A DNA stretch of 64,000 nt from Ovis canadensis (Eukaryota > Chordata > Mammalia > Artiodactyla > Bovidae): positions 28,126,501 through 28,190,500 of the forward strand of contig NC_091255.1 in assembly GCF_042477335.2 (NCBI RefSeq), in the 5' to 3' direction. Positions 21,426 to 32,954 of the stretch are shown here, in pieces. Position 1 is the stretch's first letter; each line of letters starts with the position of its first letter. The notes under the pieces were generated by a model. That model saw nothing but the letters and a program-made list of their open reading frames with translations, had not been told where the DNA came from and made no database searches. A program made the position numbers and the translations under genes.

Positions 21426-22167
21426 GTCATTTCAGCAGCCCACAGATACCATTACAAATCAATGCGGCGTGAGCCAGATGAGACCTGGCTCAGCCACACA
21501 GGTTCCCCGGGGCGCTGAAGGACAGACCACGCTGATTGATTTCCAGGCTGGGTCTTTAAATGTCAGCATGAGCGTGACCACCTCAGACCTTGGGCTCAGA
21601 AATAAAATGCAGAAGGAAAGGGCGCCCTGCTGTGTGCAATGAGAGGGAGCAGAAGAAAAGCAATGGCCCAGAGAAACCACCACCTGTGGGCTAGGTTGGC
21701 CTCTCGGAGCTGGGAAAGGGGCTCCTGGAGGCAGTCGGGGCTGGGAGTGGGGAGGAGCTGTGCCCTTGCCCTTGAGTTGCTGGGAAGCCATTTATGGCCT
21801 GACACCCACCCAGGAGAGCTGGGTCTTAACCTGATTTAGCTATTTTCTCTCTCGGTATCAATTGGTCACCGTTACGAGCTGCTCACTCAGACTCGCCTGG
21901 CCGCTTCAGTACTGCTCATCCTCACAAAGGGGTGGAGAAGAGCGAAAACAGCTCACCGGAATTCCCACCCCCCCAGAATTCACCCAGACCCCTTCCTGTC
22001 CCCCGGCTCTGCCGCATGGGCCTCTGGGCCCACCCAGCTCAATCAGTCACTAGAGCTGAGGGGACAGATACACGTGACAGAGACACTCCTACCTGCTCTC
22101 GTGCAACTTCAAGGGGGAGACTGACAAGACAAGGGAGGAAACAGAAAGAGATCAAAGATGAATTTTA
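21426..22167. other. Single-copy stretch, no gene seen
   Basis: Overlapping ORFs of 60-110 codons in both strands lack domains. No repeat recognised. Confidence 0.4.
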
Positions 22168-22355
22168 GATGAGTGGTCCAGTGGCTAAGACTCTGCGCTC
22201 CCAATGCAGGGGGCCCAGGTTTGATCCCCGGTCAGGGAACTAGATCCCACATGCTGCAACTAAAGATCTCACATGCCGCAATGAAGACCGAAGACCCCAC
22301 ATGCCGCAACTAAGACCCAGGGCAGCCAAACAAAAACTAAATAAATACATTATAA
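22168..22355 (+). mobile_element. CHR-2 SINE
   Basis: 'gtggtccagtggctaagact', 'gctcccaatgcagggggcc', three 'cacatgc(t/c)gcaa' units instead of the usual two, and 'cagccaaacaaaaactaaat'. Confidence 0.9.
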
Positions 22356-22384
22356 AAAGTGAAGTGATACGAGAGAGACTCAGG

Positions 22385-22625
22385 GAGAAAAGATACGAGA
22401 TGATAGTCCAGAAGGACTTCCTCTCCAAGGAAGCGTTGTTTGAGCTGAATTCTGCTTGATGGGAAAAAGAGATGACTCTGAGATCTGAAGAAAGAGCTCC
22501 AAGGCAGAGGGAACACCAGAAACAAAGGCCCTGCAGCAGGGGCAGACTCGACCTTTTGGACCGCAAGGAGGCTAGCGCTGTAAGGGGCAGAGAAACGGGT
22601 GGGGAGAGCAGAGAACAGGGTGAGA
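22385..22625 (-). repeat. L2-like fragment
   Basis: 'gaaggacttcctctccaagg', 'gtttgagctgaattctgc', 'aggcagagggaacaccagaa' and 'ggccctgcagcaggggca' resemble antisense L2. Confidence 0.5.
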
Positions 22626-22642
22626 TCAGGGGGACCCTGGAC

Positions 22643-22772
22643 CCCTGGTGCTTTGTGCCCACGGGAATGTGCGCCTTTCATCAGTGTCACCGTCAGGACT
22701 TGACATGGTCCCTGGCACGTTGTGCCCCTGGCATGAGTGCCCTTCATCAGGTTCACCGTCAGGACTTCACAT
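22643..22772 (+). repeat. Two-unit minisatellite, about 67 and 63 bp
   Basis: Unit 1 is 22643-22709 and unit 2 is 22710-22772. Both start 'ccctgg', contain 'tgtgccc', 'catcag' and 'tcaccgtcaggactt', and a third 'ccctgg' begins right after. Confidence 0.85.
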
Positions 22773-23435
22773 CCCTGGACCTCTTTCTCCCCTCCCCACT
22801 CACATCCCCCAGTATGCCTTTAGTTGGCCCCTTGCCCTCACAGACTTATAAAAGATAACAGAGAGAAGACTCTTGCCCAACCATGCCTTAGAAGGAGGTC
22901 CGGTGTGGGAGGCTAAAGAAATATCCTGGGGGCTGGGAGACGAGAGGATCTTCCTGCTCTTCAGGGACTGCCTAAGCCCACCACCTGCCTCCTCCAGCCC
23001 CAGCTCACACTACATGCCTGCTGCCCACTCACCATCCAAATCCGCCCTGAGCCTCTGTTCGTCTCGGCCCAACACTGGCGATGACCTTGCCCACATTCCA
23101 CTTAGAGAAACCCCTCTTATTTGCCTAATATAAATGATTCAACTCCGGGGAGCCTCTCCAAACCCCCAGTAACATTTAATTGCTCGTTTGGATTTTTTTT
23201 TTTTAATGTTCCTTTGGCCTTTGTTTGAAGATCTATTTGATCTTTCGTGTCTTTTTTCTTATAGTTTTCTAAATACCTGTCTCTTCCCTCATACCACAAA
23301 GTCTGTGGAGAGTGGGAATTTAAATGTTGCCTCTGCCATGAAGCTTTTGGTAAGACACTTAGCCATGTCAGATCTCAGCTTCAAGTGCCACAGGAGAAGA
23401 TCCTAAAGCCAGGATTCAATATAAGAAATATATTG
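22773..23435. other. Single-copy DNA with possible L2 remnant
   Basis: The second member of the 42-bp dispersed duplication is at 22875-22916. 23225-23330 ('taaatacctgtctcttccctc') may be an L2 3' UTR remnant. No gene. Confidence 0.35.
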
Positions 23436-23707
23436 GGGGACTTCCCTGGTGGTCCAGTGGTTAAGAATCCTTCTGCCAATACAGCGGATGTGGGTGCAGT
23501 CCCTGGTCGGGTAACTAAGATCCCACTTGCCTTGGGGCAACTAAGCCCCATGTTTAGCTCATGACTACTTAGCCCATAGGACTACTGAGCTCGCGCGCTC
23601 TAGAGCCCGTGCTGCGCAACAAGAAAAGCCAGGGGATTGCAACAACAGCTTGCACGCCACAATGAAGACCCAGTGCAGGCAAAATGAATAAATCAAATAT
23701 TTTTTTA
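23436..23707 (+). mobile_element. CHR-1 SINE
   Basis: 'gggacttccctggtggtccag', 'tgcagtccctggtcgggtaac', 'gctctagagcccgtgctgcgc' and 'cagtgcaggcaaaatgaataa' in order. Confidence 0.92.
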
Positions 23708-23869
23708 AATGAAGAGTATTGGGAGGCAATGCCAGGATGTCCCAGGAGACAAATGGGGATGTTAGACAGGGAAAAGGAAGGCACCACAAGTAGGGTACAT
23801 TATTATTAAGCAAGTCACAACACTGGGCACTGGACTTCAGAACTGATGGAAAACTCTGGGAGACATGTA

Positions 23870-24020
23870 GACGGTAGGTTCACCACTTGGCTGAACATTA
23901 CAATCACCTGGGAGCTTTAAAAAATACAGGTGCCTGAATCCTCCAACAGAGACATGAATTTAATTGGTCTGGGATGATGTCTGGGCATCAAAAAAATTTT
24001 TATATTCCCTAGATGATCTA
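23870..24020. repeat. MER5A-like remnant
   Basis: 'caatcacctgggagctttaa', 'ttaattggtctgggatgatg' and 'tctgggcatc' are hallmark MER5A words. hAT-Charlie type, no coding capacity. Confidence 0.7.
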
Positions 24021-24585
24021 ACATGCAACAAAGTTTGAGTTACTGGTATATAAAATACCCTCCAAGAGATGAAAAAACTGGGGTGTTTATTCACCAAGGC
24101 TTCATCCATCTTTGCTTGACAATGCTCCCTTGGCCACAGCAAAAGAGAATGCTCAGGTCTCTTGAGCAGAAAAAACAAACAAACAAACAAATCTCCTAAA
24201 CCAAACTCATAGATGTTTATAATAAGCAACCTTGGTTGTATGAAAGTGAAATTGAACAGTATGTTGACAGCATCCATACAGCCTTCATCTCTATGGGAAT
24301 TAAAATTGTGTGAATTTTGGTGAGGATTAGTCAATGTTATTAAGTGCCTGGCACATAATAAGCACTTAATAAATGTTGTTATTATGATCTTTGCTGTGAG
24401 TTACTGGCGTATTCCCTTGGGATCCAGACAGGGACTCTGTGCAAAGTGGATGCCCAGTGAGCATCAGTGAGTCTCTTCATCTCCCCTCTAAGACAGCAAA
24501 GCTGGAAACCTGAGTCAATGCGGCTGCTAAGACACATCACCCAATCCTGCGATCCCTGAGACTCTGAAACAGTGTCTCTCCCCAA
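24021..24585. other. Single-copy DNA with a MIR/L2 tail
   Basis: 24338-24380 ('tgcctggcacataataagcac') is a MIR or L2 3' end. An (AAAC)n run lies near 24174-24191. No gene seen. Confidence 0.45.
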
Positions 24586-24770
24586 ACGATCTGATATTTT
24601 TAACCTTGGCTGCACAGTGGAATCACCTGAGGACTTCACGAGAAAATACGCACGCCTGGGTTCCTCCGCCGGGGATTTCTGATTTAATTGGTCTGGGGTG
24701 AGGCCTGGGCATTCTGGATTTGTAACAGCTCCCAGGAAGATTTTAACATTGCAGACTTGGTGATTAACCA
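24586..24770. repeat. MER5A-like remnant, second copy
   Basis: 'aaccttggctgcacagtgga', 'tcacctgaggacttcacgag', 'ttaattggtctggggtgagg' and 'cctgggcattctgga' match MER5A in the same orientation as the copy at 23.9 kb. Confidence 0.75.
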
Positions 24771-25439
24771 AAGGGTGGGGGGTCGGGTGGAGGGTTAAGG
24801 GATGAGCAGGGATGGGAATGTAGTTGCCTCATTTCCCCTGCTGTTCCAGTCCTGCTCTCTCCTCCGCTGTGTCCCCAGGGTTTCAAGAGAATCCAGTGTC
24901 TGGGAAAGAGGCAGTCTCAGGGCCTGGGTGGGTGTGAGCACTGCTGCTCCCCACTTATACAGCAGCTACTCGCCGACACAGGTAGCTTCTCATTCATTCT
25001 TCCGTGTGCCCTCCCCCTGATCCGGCTAACAGGACCCTTGAGCCCACACCAGCTCACCCCAAAAGCAACCCCCTGAGTGCCTCTCACACATCAGGTTGCT
25101 AGGTGGGGGGAGGGTGGTGCTGAGATGCCCCAGTCCTTACACTCCCTGCTCTCTAGAGGAGAATAACCCCCAACACCCACATGTACCAGGGCTGGGATGG
25201 AAGTCTGCATCCTTGCTCGGGGTGTCGGGAAAGATCACTTCCTCCTGGGGTGGGAGGAGAGGGCTTAGTATGGGTTTTCTGGAGGAGCCTTACAGACATC
25301 CTTTGAGATAGGTAGGAGATCTATTAAAAAAAAAGAGGAATTTAAGTCATCAGGAAGGAGGATGGGACAGTTTCAGATTCTTCAGGATGTTCCTTCCAGG
25401 CAGAGTTCTGGGTCCTCTACACACATCATCAATAAAAGT
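24771..25439. other. Single-copy stretch, no gene seen
   Basis: No repeat landmark or exon found. Confidence 0.4.
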
Positions 25440-25582
25440 AATAACAGTGGAACATCCTGGAGGGCCAGTGTGGCCAAAAAAACAAAACATAAAAAAAAAA
25501 ACCCAGAAACAATATTGTAACAAATTCAATACTTTTAAAAAATGGTCCTCATCAAAAAAAAAAAACCTTAAAAAAAAAAAAG
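25440..25582 (+). mobile_element. CHR-type SINE with A-rich tail
   Basis: 'gtgtggccaaaaaaacaaaa' leads into 'aacaatattgtaacaaattc' and 'aaaatggtcctcatc', the same 3' tail as at 57165-57235. Confidence 0.7.
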
Positions 25583-25584
25583 TA

Positions 25585-25960
25585 ATAAAAGCTCACATGT
25601 GTTGTGCACCAGGACTCTTCAAAGTGCTCATTTCATCCCCACAACACGCCTCTGAGCAGATCTTATTGTTCTCACCTTTCACAGATGAGGACACCGAGGC
25701 TTAGAGTGGGGCAGTGACTTATCCAAGGCCACACAGTGGTGGTGTCAGGATTGTAACCCAGGCAGTCTGGCGGCTGAGTCTCCTCTCTTTAACTATCACA
25801 TCAAAGGCCTCGCATTACCCTCTTTCATTCTCACCAGCCAATGAATGAGGTATCGTTCTCTTGCCCTTAATCAAAGATTTTAAAGATCAAGGAGGCCACA
25901 GTCACATGCTGGGTAAAGAAGGTACGGATATAGGTCCAGTCCTGACCTGCCCGACCCAGA
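25585..25960 (-). repeat. MIR copies, minus strand
   Basis: 25585-25795 ('ttcatccccacaacacgcc', 'cacagatgaggacaccgagg', 'cacacagtggtggtgtcagg') and a weaker second piece at 25820-25960 ('aggccacagtcacatgctgg'). Confidence 0.7.
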
Positions 25961-26091
25961 AACCCTGCCTGGCCTTTTGCCCCAGCCTGCTCCCAGGACC
26001 CAGCTTTCTTTCCACAGTCCCTCCCTGTCTGGGCAGATCCTAGTTCTCTTAAGCATTTCCTCCCTACCAGAGATCAGGCTACTAAAAATGG
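25961..26091. other. Short single-copy stretch
   Basis: Nothing recognised. Confidence 0.4.
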
Positions 26092-26283
26092 GATTTCCCT
26101 CCTGGTTCTAGGGGCTAAGATTCCACATTACCAATGCAGGGGGTCTGGAGTTGGATCCCTGGGCAGGGAACTAAGATCCCACTTGCCGCAACTGAGTTCA
26201 TTGGCCACAACTAAAGAATCACGTGTGCCGCAACTCAGACCCAGTGCAGCCAAATAAGTAAACTAATTTAAAAAAAAAAAAAG
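26092..26283 (+). mobile_element. CHR-2 SINE
   Basis: 'gggatttccctcctggttct' head, 'gttggatccctgggcaggg', 'cgtgtgccgcaactcagac' and 'gtgcagccaaataagtaaac'. Confidence 0.9.
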
Positions 26284-27309
26284 ATCTTTCCCCTAAAATA
26301 GTCCCTGCCAGCTGCCTGCTTAGCTCTGCTGGGTCTTGGCCACAGCCAGGGCCTCCTTTCCCATAAGCCCTTGTGGGAACTCCCACAGTCATCAAGTTGG
26401 GCCCACTCAGCACAGAACTGACATCTCTAGCCCTGCAAGGATGGCGCCTATTGGCAGGCCCCGAGGGTGGCCTGATGTTCCTGCTGGGGTGTCTTGCCAC
26501 GTCCCCATTTCCAATCATATTTTTAACCAGGGCTGTGGGGGCACAGGGAAGGATGTGTTTTGCTAGTGTGAGCCCAGCCCAGCCCAGTCGTCTCAGGCAC
26601 CCACCATCTCCCTGGTATCCACCCGGGCAGATAAAGCAGGACTCTGCCCTCTCTCCCCTCTCCCAGTCTCAGAGCCTTGTGGCCTCTTTGAGAAACTCCA
26701 GGAAGGCTGCACTCGGAGAAAACACTGTTACCAGTCTAAGGGCTTGTAATGAACCAAATTATCCTGAATTAATTGGATGTTGTTAGCCGTGTGCCGTGTC
26801 GGGGAGGGGGTTGGGGAGCAGCAGCAGCAGCCAGCGAGCCTGGGGAAGGGAAAGGCGGGGGCCGGACAGCCCACAATACAAAATGCTCTGCACAGCTTGT
26901 GCGAGAGAAGAATCCCTTAGTGTCAGCTCTCGCCGAAATAGCCAAGGCACCCACTCTCGCCTCCTGATAGGACCTCTACTCTGAAACCAGACTCCCGGCC
27001 CCCGGCTTTGGACACTGGGACTCCAGGGGCATGGGTCCGCCTTCCCAGGAGCCATCATACAGCCTGGATGATAAGAATGAGCCTGTACCAGCCCCCTACC
27101 CCCCAACCCCACCCCCCGCGCCGAGCTTCAGGCTCAAATTACAAAGGAATCGAGAGGCCCCATCTCTTGGCTGTGCATCCCACTTCCTGCCTTGATGGGA
27201 CTGGTGAGCAAGGCGTCGCTGAGCTGGGAATTGCTTCTAATTAAGTATTTGCAGGAAACGGAAGGCGGAGGCTCTGAACAGCACACGTGGTCTTCAGCTG
27301 GTGCACAAC
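26284..27309. promoter_or_regulatory. GC-rich single-copy stretch, candidate regulatory
   Basis: No repeats. A homeodomain-style AT patch at 26745-26790 ('gaattaattggatgttgtta') is followed by a GC-rich, CpG-containing patch (26790-26945). No convincing ORF, splice site or TSS; conservation would decide. Confidence 0.3.
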
Positions 27310-27470
27310 AGAGGTGGTGCAGAGATCAGAGCACCTGCCAGAGGGACCTAAGCCCAGAGGTCTTATCTTGGCTCTGCTCCCAACGGGCTGCGTGACCCTG
27401 GACAAGTTACTTCCCTCTCTGAGCCAGGGTGTCTTCAACTGCGGGGTTGCTGGAATGAGCAGTTGATCTC
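27310..27470 (+). repeat. MIR SINE, plus strand
   Basis: 'cttggctctgctcccaac', 'cgtgaccctggacaagttac' and 'ttccctctctgagccagg' follow MIR order. Confidence 0.7.
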
Positions 27471-27711
27471 AATCCCTGGCTCTCAGCCACTGGGAGGAGG
27501 CAGGGGTCCTGCAGGTTTTGCCAAGGTCGAGGAGCCTTTGTGTGTACCCTGCACTGTCTGCTGGGGAACCGAATAGCCCTTATGCTCACATGTACTATTG
27601 TTTTTCAAATGAACATAAACTCAGTGGTTATTTATAAAAATATGTTTTAAAACAGTCACTGAATTTATGGGAATTTGGTTCATTATTTTCTATATTTAAT
27701 GATACTTTATG
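27471..27711. other. Single-copy, AT-rich on the right
   Basis: No gene or family recognised. Confidence 0.4.
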
Positions 27712-27825
27712 GGAGTTCCCTGGCAGTCCAATGGTTAAGACTCCACACTTCCACTGCAGAGGGCACAGGTTCAATCCCTGGTCAGGGAACTAGGATCCCA
27801 CATGCTTCATGGCTTGGAAAAAAAT
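27712..27825 (+). mobile_element. CHR-2 SINE
   Basis: 'gggagttccctggcagtcca', 'ccacttccactgcagaggg', 'aatccctggtcagggaacta' and 'gcttcatggcttgg'. Confidence 0.9.
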
Positions 27826-27834
27826 AATTTTTTT

Positions 27835-28115
27835 TAATGCTACTTTATCTTTTTTATTTTTTTATTGTGGTAAAATACACAAATGTATTTTATAATATGT
27901 TATAATATTTACAACATATACCATCTTAACCATTTATAACTACAATTCAGCGGGAGTGAGTGCATTCATACTGCTGTACAACCAACACCATCATCCATCT
28001 CCAGAACTTTTTCATCATCCCAAAATAAACTCTAGCCACGAAACACTAAGTTCCCACTCTTCCTCCTCTTTCAGCCCCTGGAAGCCCCCGGTTGTTATTT
28101 TCTTAATCAAAAAGA
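27835..28115 (-). repeat. L1M 3' fragment, minus strand
   Basis: 'tttttattgtggtaaaatac', 'accatcttaaccatttata', 'tacaaccaacaccatcatcc' and 'catctccagaactttttcat' form the antisense 3' UTR of an old L1. Confidence 0.8.
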
Positions 28116-28559
28116 CACTAAAAAGGCAACCGTTCTTCTCATTTGGGAATCTGTGGAATAAACAGATGTTGAGAAGGAATTCTACTTCCGGAAAAGGTGA
28201 GGAGCTCTTGACCTCCAGACACCAACCCCCTGCCTGAGCTGACATTTACTGATTTTCTAATGTCAGGAAGGAAACATCAACTTGTTAATTTTTTCCCTAG
28301 ATTGAAGACAGATTTACCTTTCTTTTTTTTTTTCTTTTCATGAAGGGTGGGAATATGGAGGTAGAATCTACAGAAAGAATTAGCAAAGATGTCAGAAAAG
28401 CGATTTCCTCTGCAGGGCGTGAAGGAGCCTTGCAGGGAGCAGGAAATATTCTCTATCTTGATCTGTGGGTGGTTTTTCTTGATCTGGTGTGGATATATGT
28501 AAAACTTCACTGAGCTGCTCAGTTAAGAAATACATGCTTTGCTGTATATTTTTACATCC
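28116..28559. other. Single-copy stretch, no gene seen
   Basis: A poly(T) run at 28323-28333. Otherwise nothing recognised. Confidence 0.4.
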
Positions 28560-29042
28560 AGAATATATCCAGAATAGCATCATTTTAAAAAGGGAGTGAT
28601 GGGTGTCATTTGTAGTGATGTGGATGGACCTGGAGTCTGCCATGCAGAGTGAAGTCAGAAAAACAAATATTGTATATTAACATATATAGATGAAATCTAG
28701 AAAAATGGTACCAGTGAACCTATTTGCAGGGCAGAAATAGAGACACAGATGGAGAATGGATTTGTGGACACAGGTGGGGAAGGAGAAGATGGGACAAGTT
28801 GAGAAAGTAGCAATGCCATATACACTCCCATGTGTAAAACAGATAGCTAGTGAGAAGCTGCTGAATAGCACAGGTTGCTCAGCTTGGTGCTCTGTGATGA
28901 CCTAGAGGGGTGGGAGGTAGGGGGGAAGGTGGGAGGGAGGCTCAGGAAGGAGAGAATATATGTATACGAACAGCTGATTCACCGTGTTGTATGGCAGAAA
29001 CTAACACAACATTGTAAAGCAATTACACTCTAAAAAAAACAG
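28560..29042 (+). mobile_element. Ruminant L1 (L1-BT) 3' end
   Basis: 'gtgatgtggatggacctgga', 'gcagagtgaagtcagaaaaa', 'ggtgggagggaggctcagg' and 'aacacaacattgtaaagcaa' give the final L1 ORF2/3' UTR block ending in an A-rich tail. 5'-truncated, no ORF left. Confidence 0.88.
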
Positions 29043-29209
29043 GGAGTGAGCCGTCCATTCAAATGGGTATAAAATAACAACATCAAAAGCAGGGAAGGGC
29101 AACCGACATTGCTCTCCTGCCAGGTAAGTGTCTACCTTCCTTGAACAAGCAGGCCGGGATCTGCTCTATCCTGAAATAACATCAGGTAACAGATCATTTG
29201 TTTATTCAT

Positions 29210-29755
29210 TTGTTAAAGAAAAATGGCCCTTTCTTTGAGCCAGGCCCCATGCAAGGCCCTGGAGATACAGAGAAGCTCAGCGACCTCATGGAACCGTGTC
29301 AGCTGTGGCCATCTCCCTCGTCCACCTACAAAATGCTCGGTCAAGTTCTGGTTTACTTCACCTAAATAGCTCCTGCCACAATCTCAGCTTCTTCCCTCTT
29401 CTACTTTCTCAGCAGAGGTCATTTTAAAGACTCTCTGAGGACGCCTTGTGAAGCTCTGGCCAGATGATCATTAGTAGGGAATAATCCTCTTTGTCAGGCA
29501 AAACAATCTCTGTTCCTTTACAGACCTATCCATCTTCAAACCCTCTAGTCAAAGCACTTTGGTTTAATACTAACAAGAGGATTTTGCAACTTATCTGTTT
29601 ATGTTTCTATGACATGGAACTTCTTGAAGACAAGCATTTGCTATATTCATCTTTGTGCGGATTCTATTTCTTAAGCGGCAAATATGTGCATATAGCCAGT
29701 GTCTGGCACATACTATGAGCTCATGAAGTTAACTGAATATATAAGTGAATCAAGG
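29210..29755 (+). repeat. L2 3' region
   Basis: 'ggaacttcttgaagacaagc', 'tatattcatctttgtgcgg', 'gccagtgtctggcacatac' and 'agtgaatcaaggaaggg' follow the L2 3' UTR. The part upstream of 29490 is more doubtful. Confidence 0.65.
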
Positions 29756-30989
29756 AAGGGACAGACAGATGGAAGAGCAAAATGCCCAGAGTGGCCAACT
29801 GAGGGTTGACAGGCTGCGGATCACCCAGCAATGGCTGGATTGCAAATAACACTGTCCCCAGAAGTCAGCATCCCCTCGTTCATTGGCAGGCTACAGCCAC
29901 ACCATAAAACTTCCTGTCTATCCCTTTGAAGAGGTGGGTTTGATTTACATCAGCCATCAGGCAACAAAAATATGGCCTTCAAACTTTTACTGCCTTTTTA
30001 TTATTCCCGGTGATGCACAGAAACATCATCCAAAACATTAGCAATTACTTTGAAGGTGCATGTTCCAAAAGCTTGGGGCTGAGGGGATTTTCTAATTTGA
30101 TAAGTCAGGGTATTTCTGCCAGGCAGGCCCAGGGACATCAGCAGAACTGGAGCTGAGTCAAAAGCAGAATTGATCTTTCAAGCCTCATTCTCATTTCCAT
30201 CAGCACCCCACCAGACACCTTATGCCGCGGCCTGTTCCCATCCATGTATAATTTATACATTTGATTTCAGTAGATCCATCTCTGCTTCATTCACAGGGAG
30301 GTGGAACAGGGAGAGCTCCTTCTACTTTCCATGGAGAGGGATCATGTATATTTCCATAGACTGCATTTCTATTTCTGCCTGGAGAATTATTTTTTTAAAG
30401 AGTAATTCCAAACTCACTCTCATATTTATTTAGTCTTTAGAAGCAGGTGGAATGGTGTGGACTTGTGTGGTTATTTCTGTTTATGCAGGTGGGAGGCTTG
30501 TCCCAGGCCTATCAGAGAGGAGACCAACCTAATATCTCCCAATGCTGAGGAGTAGCTAGGAGAAGGCTGAAGCCACCTTATCTGGAGCCAGAGTCAGTGC
30601 CCACTGAACTCTGACCCCAGTATAGCTCTCCATCAGGTGAGTCCCCAAGGCCTTCCTCAAGTAGCTTAAGTAGCGTCCCCTGGAGGAAGACCAGGCCATC
30701 AACAGGAAAACATGAGATGCTCTTTCCTAAACCTAAGTCCTAACATCAGGCTCTGTTGTTCTTCCTTTCCTCCTTTTCTGCTCCACTGCCCTTTGGGAAA
30801 ATCTGATCCAATTCTGGAATCCCAGAGTTTCAAGAATTGCCTTGGTAGTAACTAAACCGCTCCCCCCCCAACCCCCGCTGATGTTATACTCAAAACCTCA
30901 AGGGACCTGTGCCTCTCTGTGCACAAGCAACTTCACCCCTGGGAGCCCAGCCACCAGCCTTCCTTCTGAACACCCTTCCTGGTTGGGCA
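29756..30989. other. Single-copy stretch, possible conserved noncoding
   Basis: No repeats recognised across 1.2 kb. The 29980-30180 part has low-complexity-free AT/GC mix with 'ttagcaattactttgaagg'. No exon or ORF stands out. Confidence 0.35.
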
Positions 30990-31470
30990 GTGCTGCAGAC
31001 TGTATCTCCAAGATGACTGCCACAAGATCTCCCATCCCACATTTCTTACAACTTGACAGCTGATCGTTCCCCTACTGAGAGACAGGGTCTCTATTTCCTC
31101 CACTAGAATCTAGGCGGACTTGTGACTATGGCAGAAGTAACACTGTTGCACCCCCCTGGTTCTCCTGGAACCCCGCTGCCATGCTGTGAGGAAGCCCAGA
31201 CCACATGGAGAGGCAACATTGTAGGTGCCCGGGTGACAGCCCCCGCTGAGATCCTAGCCAACAGCCAGGATCAATGCCAGTCATGAGAGTGAGAAAGCCC
31301 TTGAAACGACTCCTGATCCTGCTACTATCTGACTGCAGTTGTCCAAGGGATCCTGAGTGAGAACCACCTTTCCAAATCTAGTTCATCTGTAGAACCATGA
31401 GAGGTAATAATAAAATGACTGTTGTTTTAAGCCACTGCTTTGGGGGATGATTCATTTTGCAGCGATAAAC
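30990..31470 (+). mobile_element. MaLR-like LTR remnant
   Basis: 'gctgcagactgtatctccaa', 'gatgactgccacaagatctc' and the end 'gttgttttaagccactgct' with 'gcagcgataaacaactg' resemble an MLT1-type solo LTR. Non-coding. Confidence 0.5.
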
Positions 31471-31480
31471 AACTGAAGCA

Positions 31481-31693
31481 GGGACTTCCCTGGTGGTCCA
31501 GCAGTTAAGAAAAGCCTTGCAATACAGAAGACACAGGTTTGATCCCTGGTTGGGGAACTAAGATCCCACATGCCAGGAAGCAAGTAAGCTGATGCACAAC
31601 TAGAGAGTCCACGTGCCACCACGAAGGATCCCGAGTGCCACAGCTAGGACCCGACAGAGCCAAAAAAATAAATTTAAAAAAAAAAAAAAAGGT
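31481..31693 (+). mobile_element. CHR-2 SINE with 10-bp TSD
   Basis: 'gggacttccctggtggtcca', 'gatccctggttggggaact', 'cgagtgccacagctagg' and a long A tail. The near-perfect TSD 'aactgaagca'/'aactgaaaca' (31471-31480, 31694-31703) shows it entered the end of the LTR. Confidence 0.93.
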
Positions 31694-31884
31694 AACTGAA
31701 ACAGACATGGTTAGCAGAGGAAGTGAAGGCAAAAGTGGGCCTCTGGCAGCAGTTCCACCGCCCCAGCTAGAAGACACCCCAGATTTATACAAAATCACAT
31801 GTAAATAAGTGCTGACAGTCTTGGGTGCTCCCTCCCTCAACAGACATTTGGGAAGGAAGAGGGGGGTGGAGGAAGAAAGAGAGA

Positions 31885-32085
31885 CAATATTCATTGAGTA
31901 CCTGCCATGTACCAGGTAGGTGTCTTCTTACCCATCACACAGCTGAAAAAAACCTGATGTCCAGAGAAGTTAAGTGACTTGGTGAAGGCCACGCTATTTG
32001 TGAAGTGAGGCTTCTGTAAGTAGCCTTATGGCCTGAGACACGTATGGAGGAAAGAGGTGCTTCATAAATGTTAGTGGAAGGAGTG
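31885..32085 (-). repeat. MIR/L2 pieces
   Basis: 'attcattgagtacctgccatg' and 'gagaagttaagtgacttgg' are antisense MIR. 32058-32095 resembles an L2 terminus. Confidence 0.6.
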
Positions 32086-32515
32086 ACTGGATGAATGCAT
32101 TCCATCTGCCTTCTCTGTGCAGCCTTTTTCTTCCCTGGTGGCTCAGGTGAACATCTATGGGATAACGTCACTGACTTGTTTTTTTCCAGGGAAGGAAAGA
32201 GAAGGTAGGGTGTGGGCTGAGCCCAGGACCCCACTGCTGGCTGGTACCCAGGGAACAGGCTGGCCATCCTGCCAGGTGGGGGTCACCATCCCGTCCTCCT
32301 CTGGTCTCAGCCCTCTTGAAGGTGCCCAGGGTCCCAGCTGTTCTTCAGGCCCATCTCAGCGCCATTCTGACTGTGTGTAGTCTCTGGTGTCAGGCCTTGG
32401 GGCAAAATCCATGCCACAGTGGTCTTGACCACCGAAAGGCAGCCAGGCGGGGCCCACGGGTTTCTCTTTGTACTCTGGTCCTCCCCAAGTACAACTAGGA
32501 GCAGAAATCATTTTC
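32086..32515. other. Single-copy stretch, no gene seen
   Basis: A SINE head fragment may sit at 32128-32146 ('ttccctggtggctcagg'), but the element does not continue. No exon. Confidence 0.35.
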
Positions 32516-32800
32516 TCCTTTGCCATAGGCATCTTTTAAAAAATTATTCATTTATGTATGTATGTATTTGGCTGTGTTGGGTCTTAGTTGCGGCAAGCAG
32601 GATCTTTCCTTGTGGTTCGCAGGCTTCTCTAGTTCCAGCAGGAGGGCTTTTCTCTAGTAGCTTACAAGCTCAGTAGGTGCAGCCGGTGGGTTTAGTGGCC
32701 CCGCCGCACATGGGATCTTAGTTCCCTGACCAGAGATTGAACCTGAGTCCCCTCCATTGGAAAGCGATTCTTAACCATGGCCCACCAGGGAAGTCCTGCC
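32516..32800 (-). mobile_element. CHR-family SINE, minus strand
   Basis: 'tttatgtatgtatgtatttg', 'gctgtgttgggtcttagttg', 'cgcacatgggatcttagttc' and 'ggcccaccagggaagtcc'. Confidence 0.9.
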
Positions 32801-32954
32801 ATAGGCATTTGAGGAAGACCGCAGGCCCTGCAGCTGCACTGCCCTTTTCTCGCCCCCCCCCCTTTTTTTTTTTTTGTTTTCAACCACAAAGAACCATATT
32901 TTTCCAGGAAAGAGGGAGAAAGAAGAAAGCAAGTGTCAGGGTGGGGGGGTACTT
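32801..32954. other. Homopolymer-containing stretch
   Basis: Contains adjoining C-run and T-run at about 32852-32875. No gene. Confidence 0.5.
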
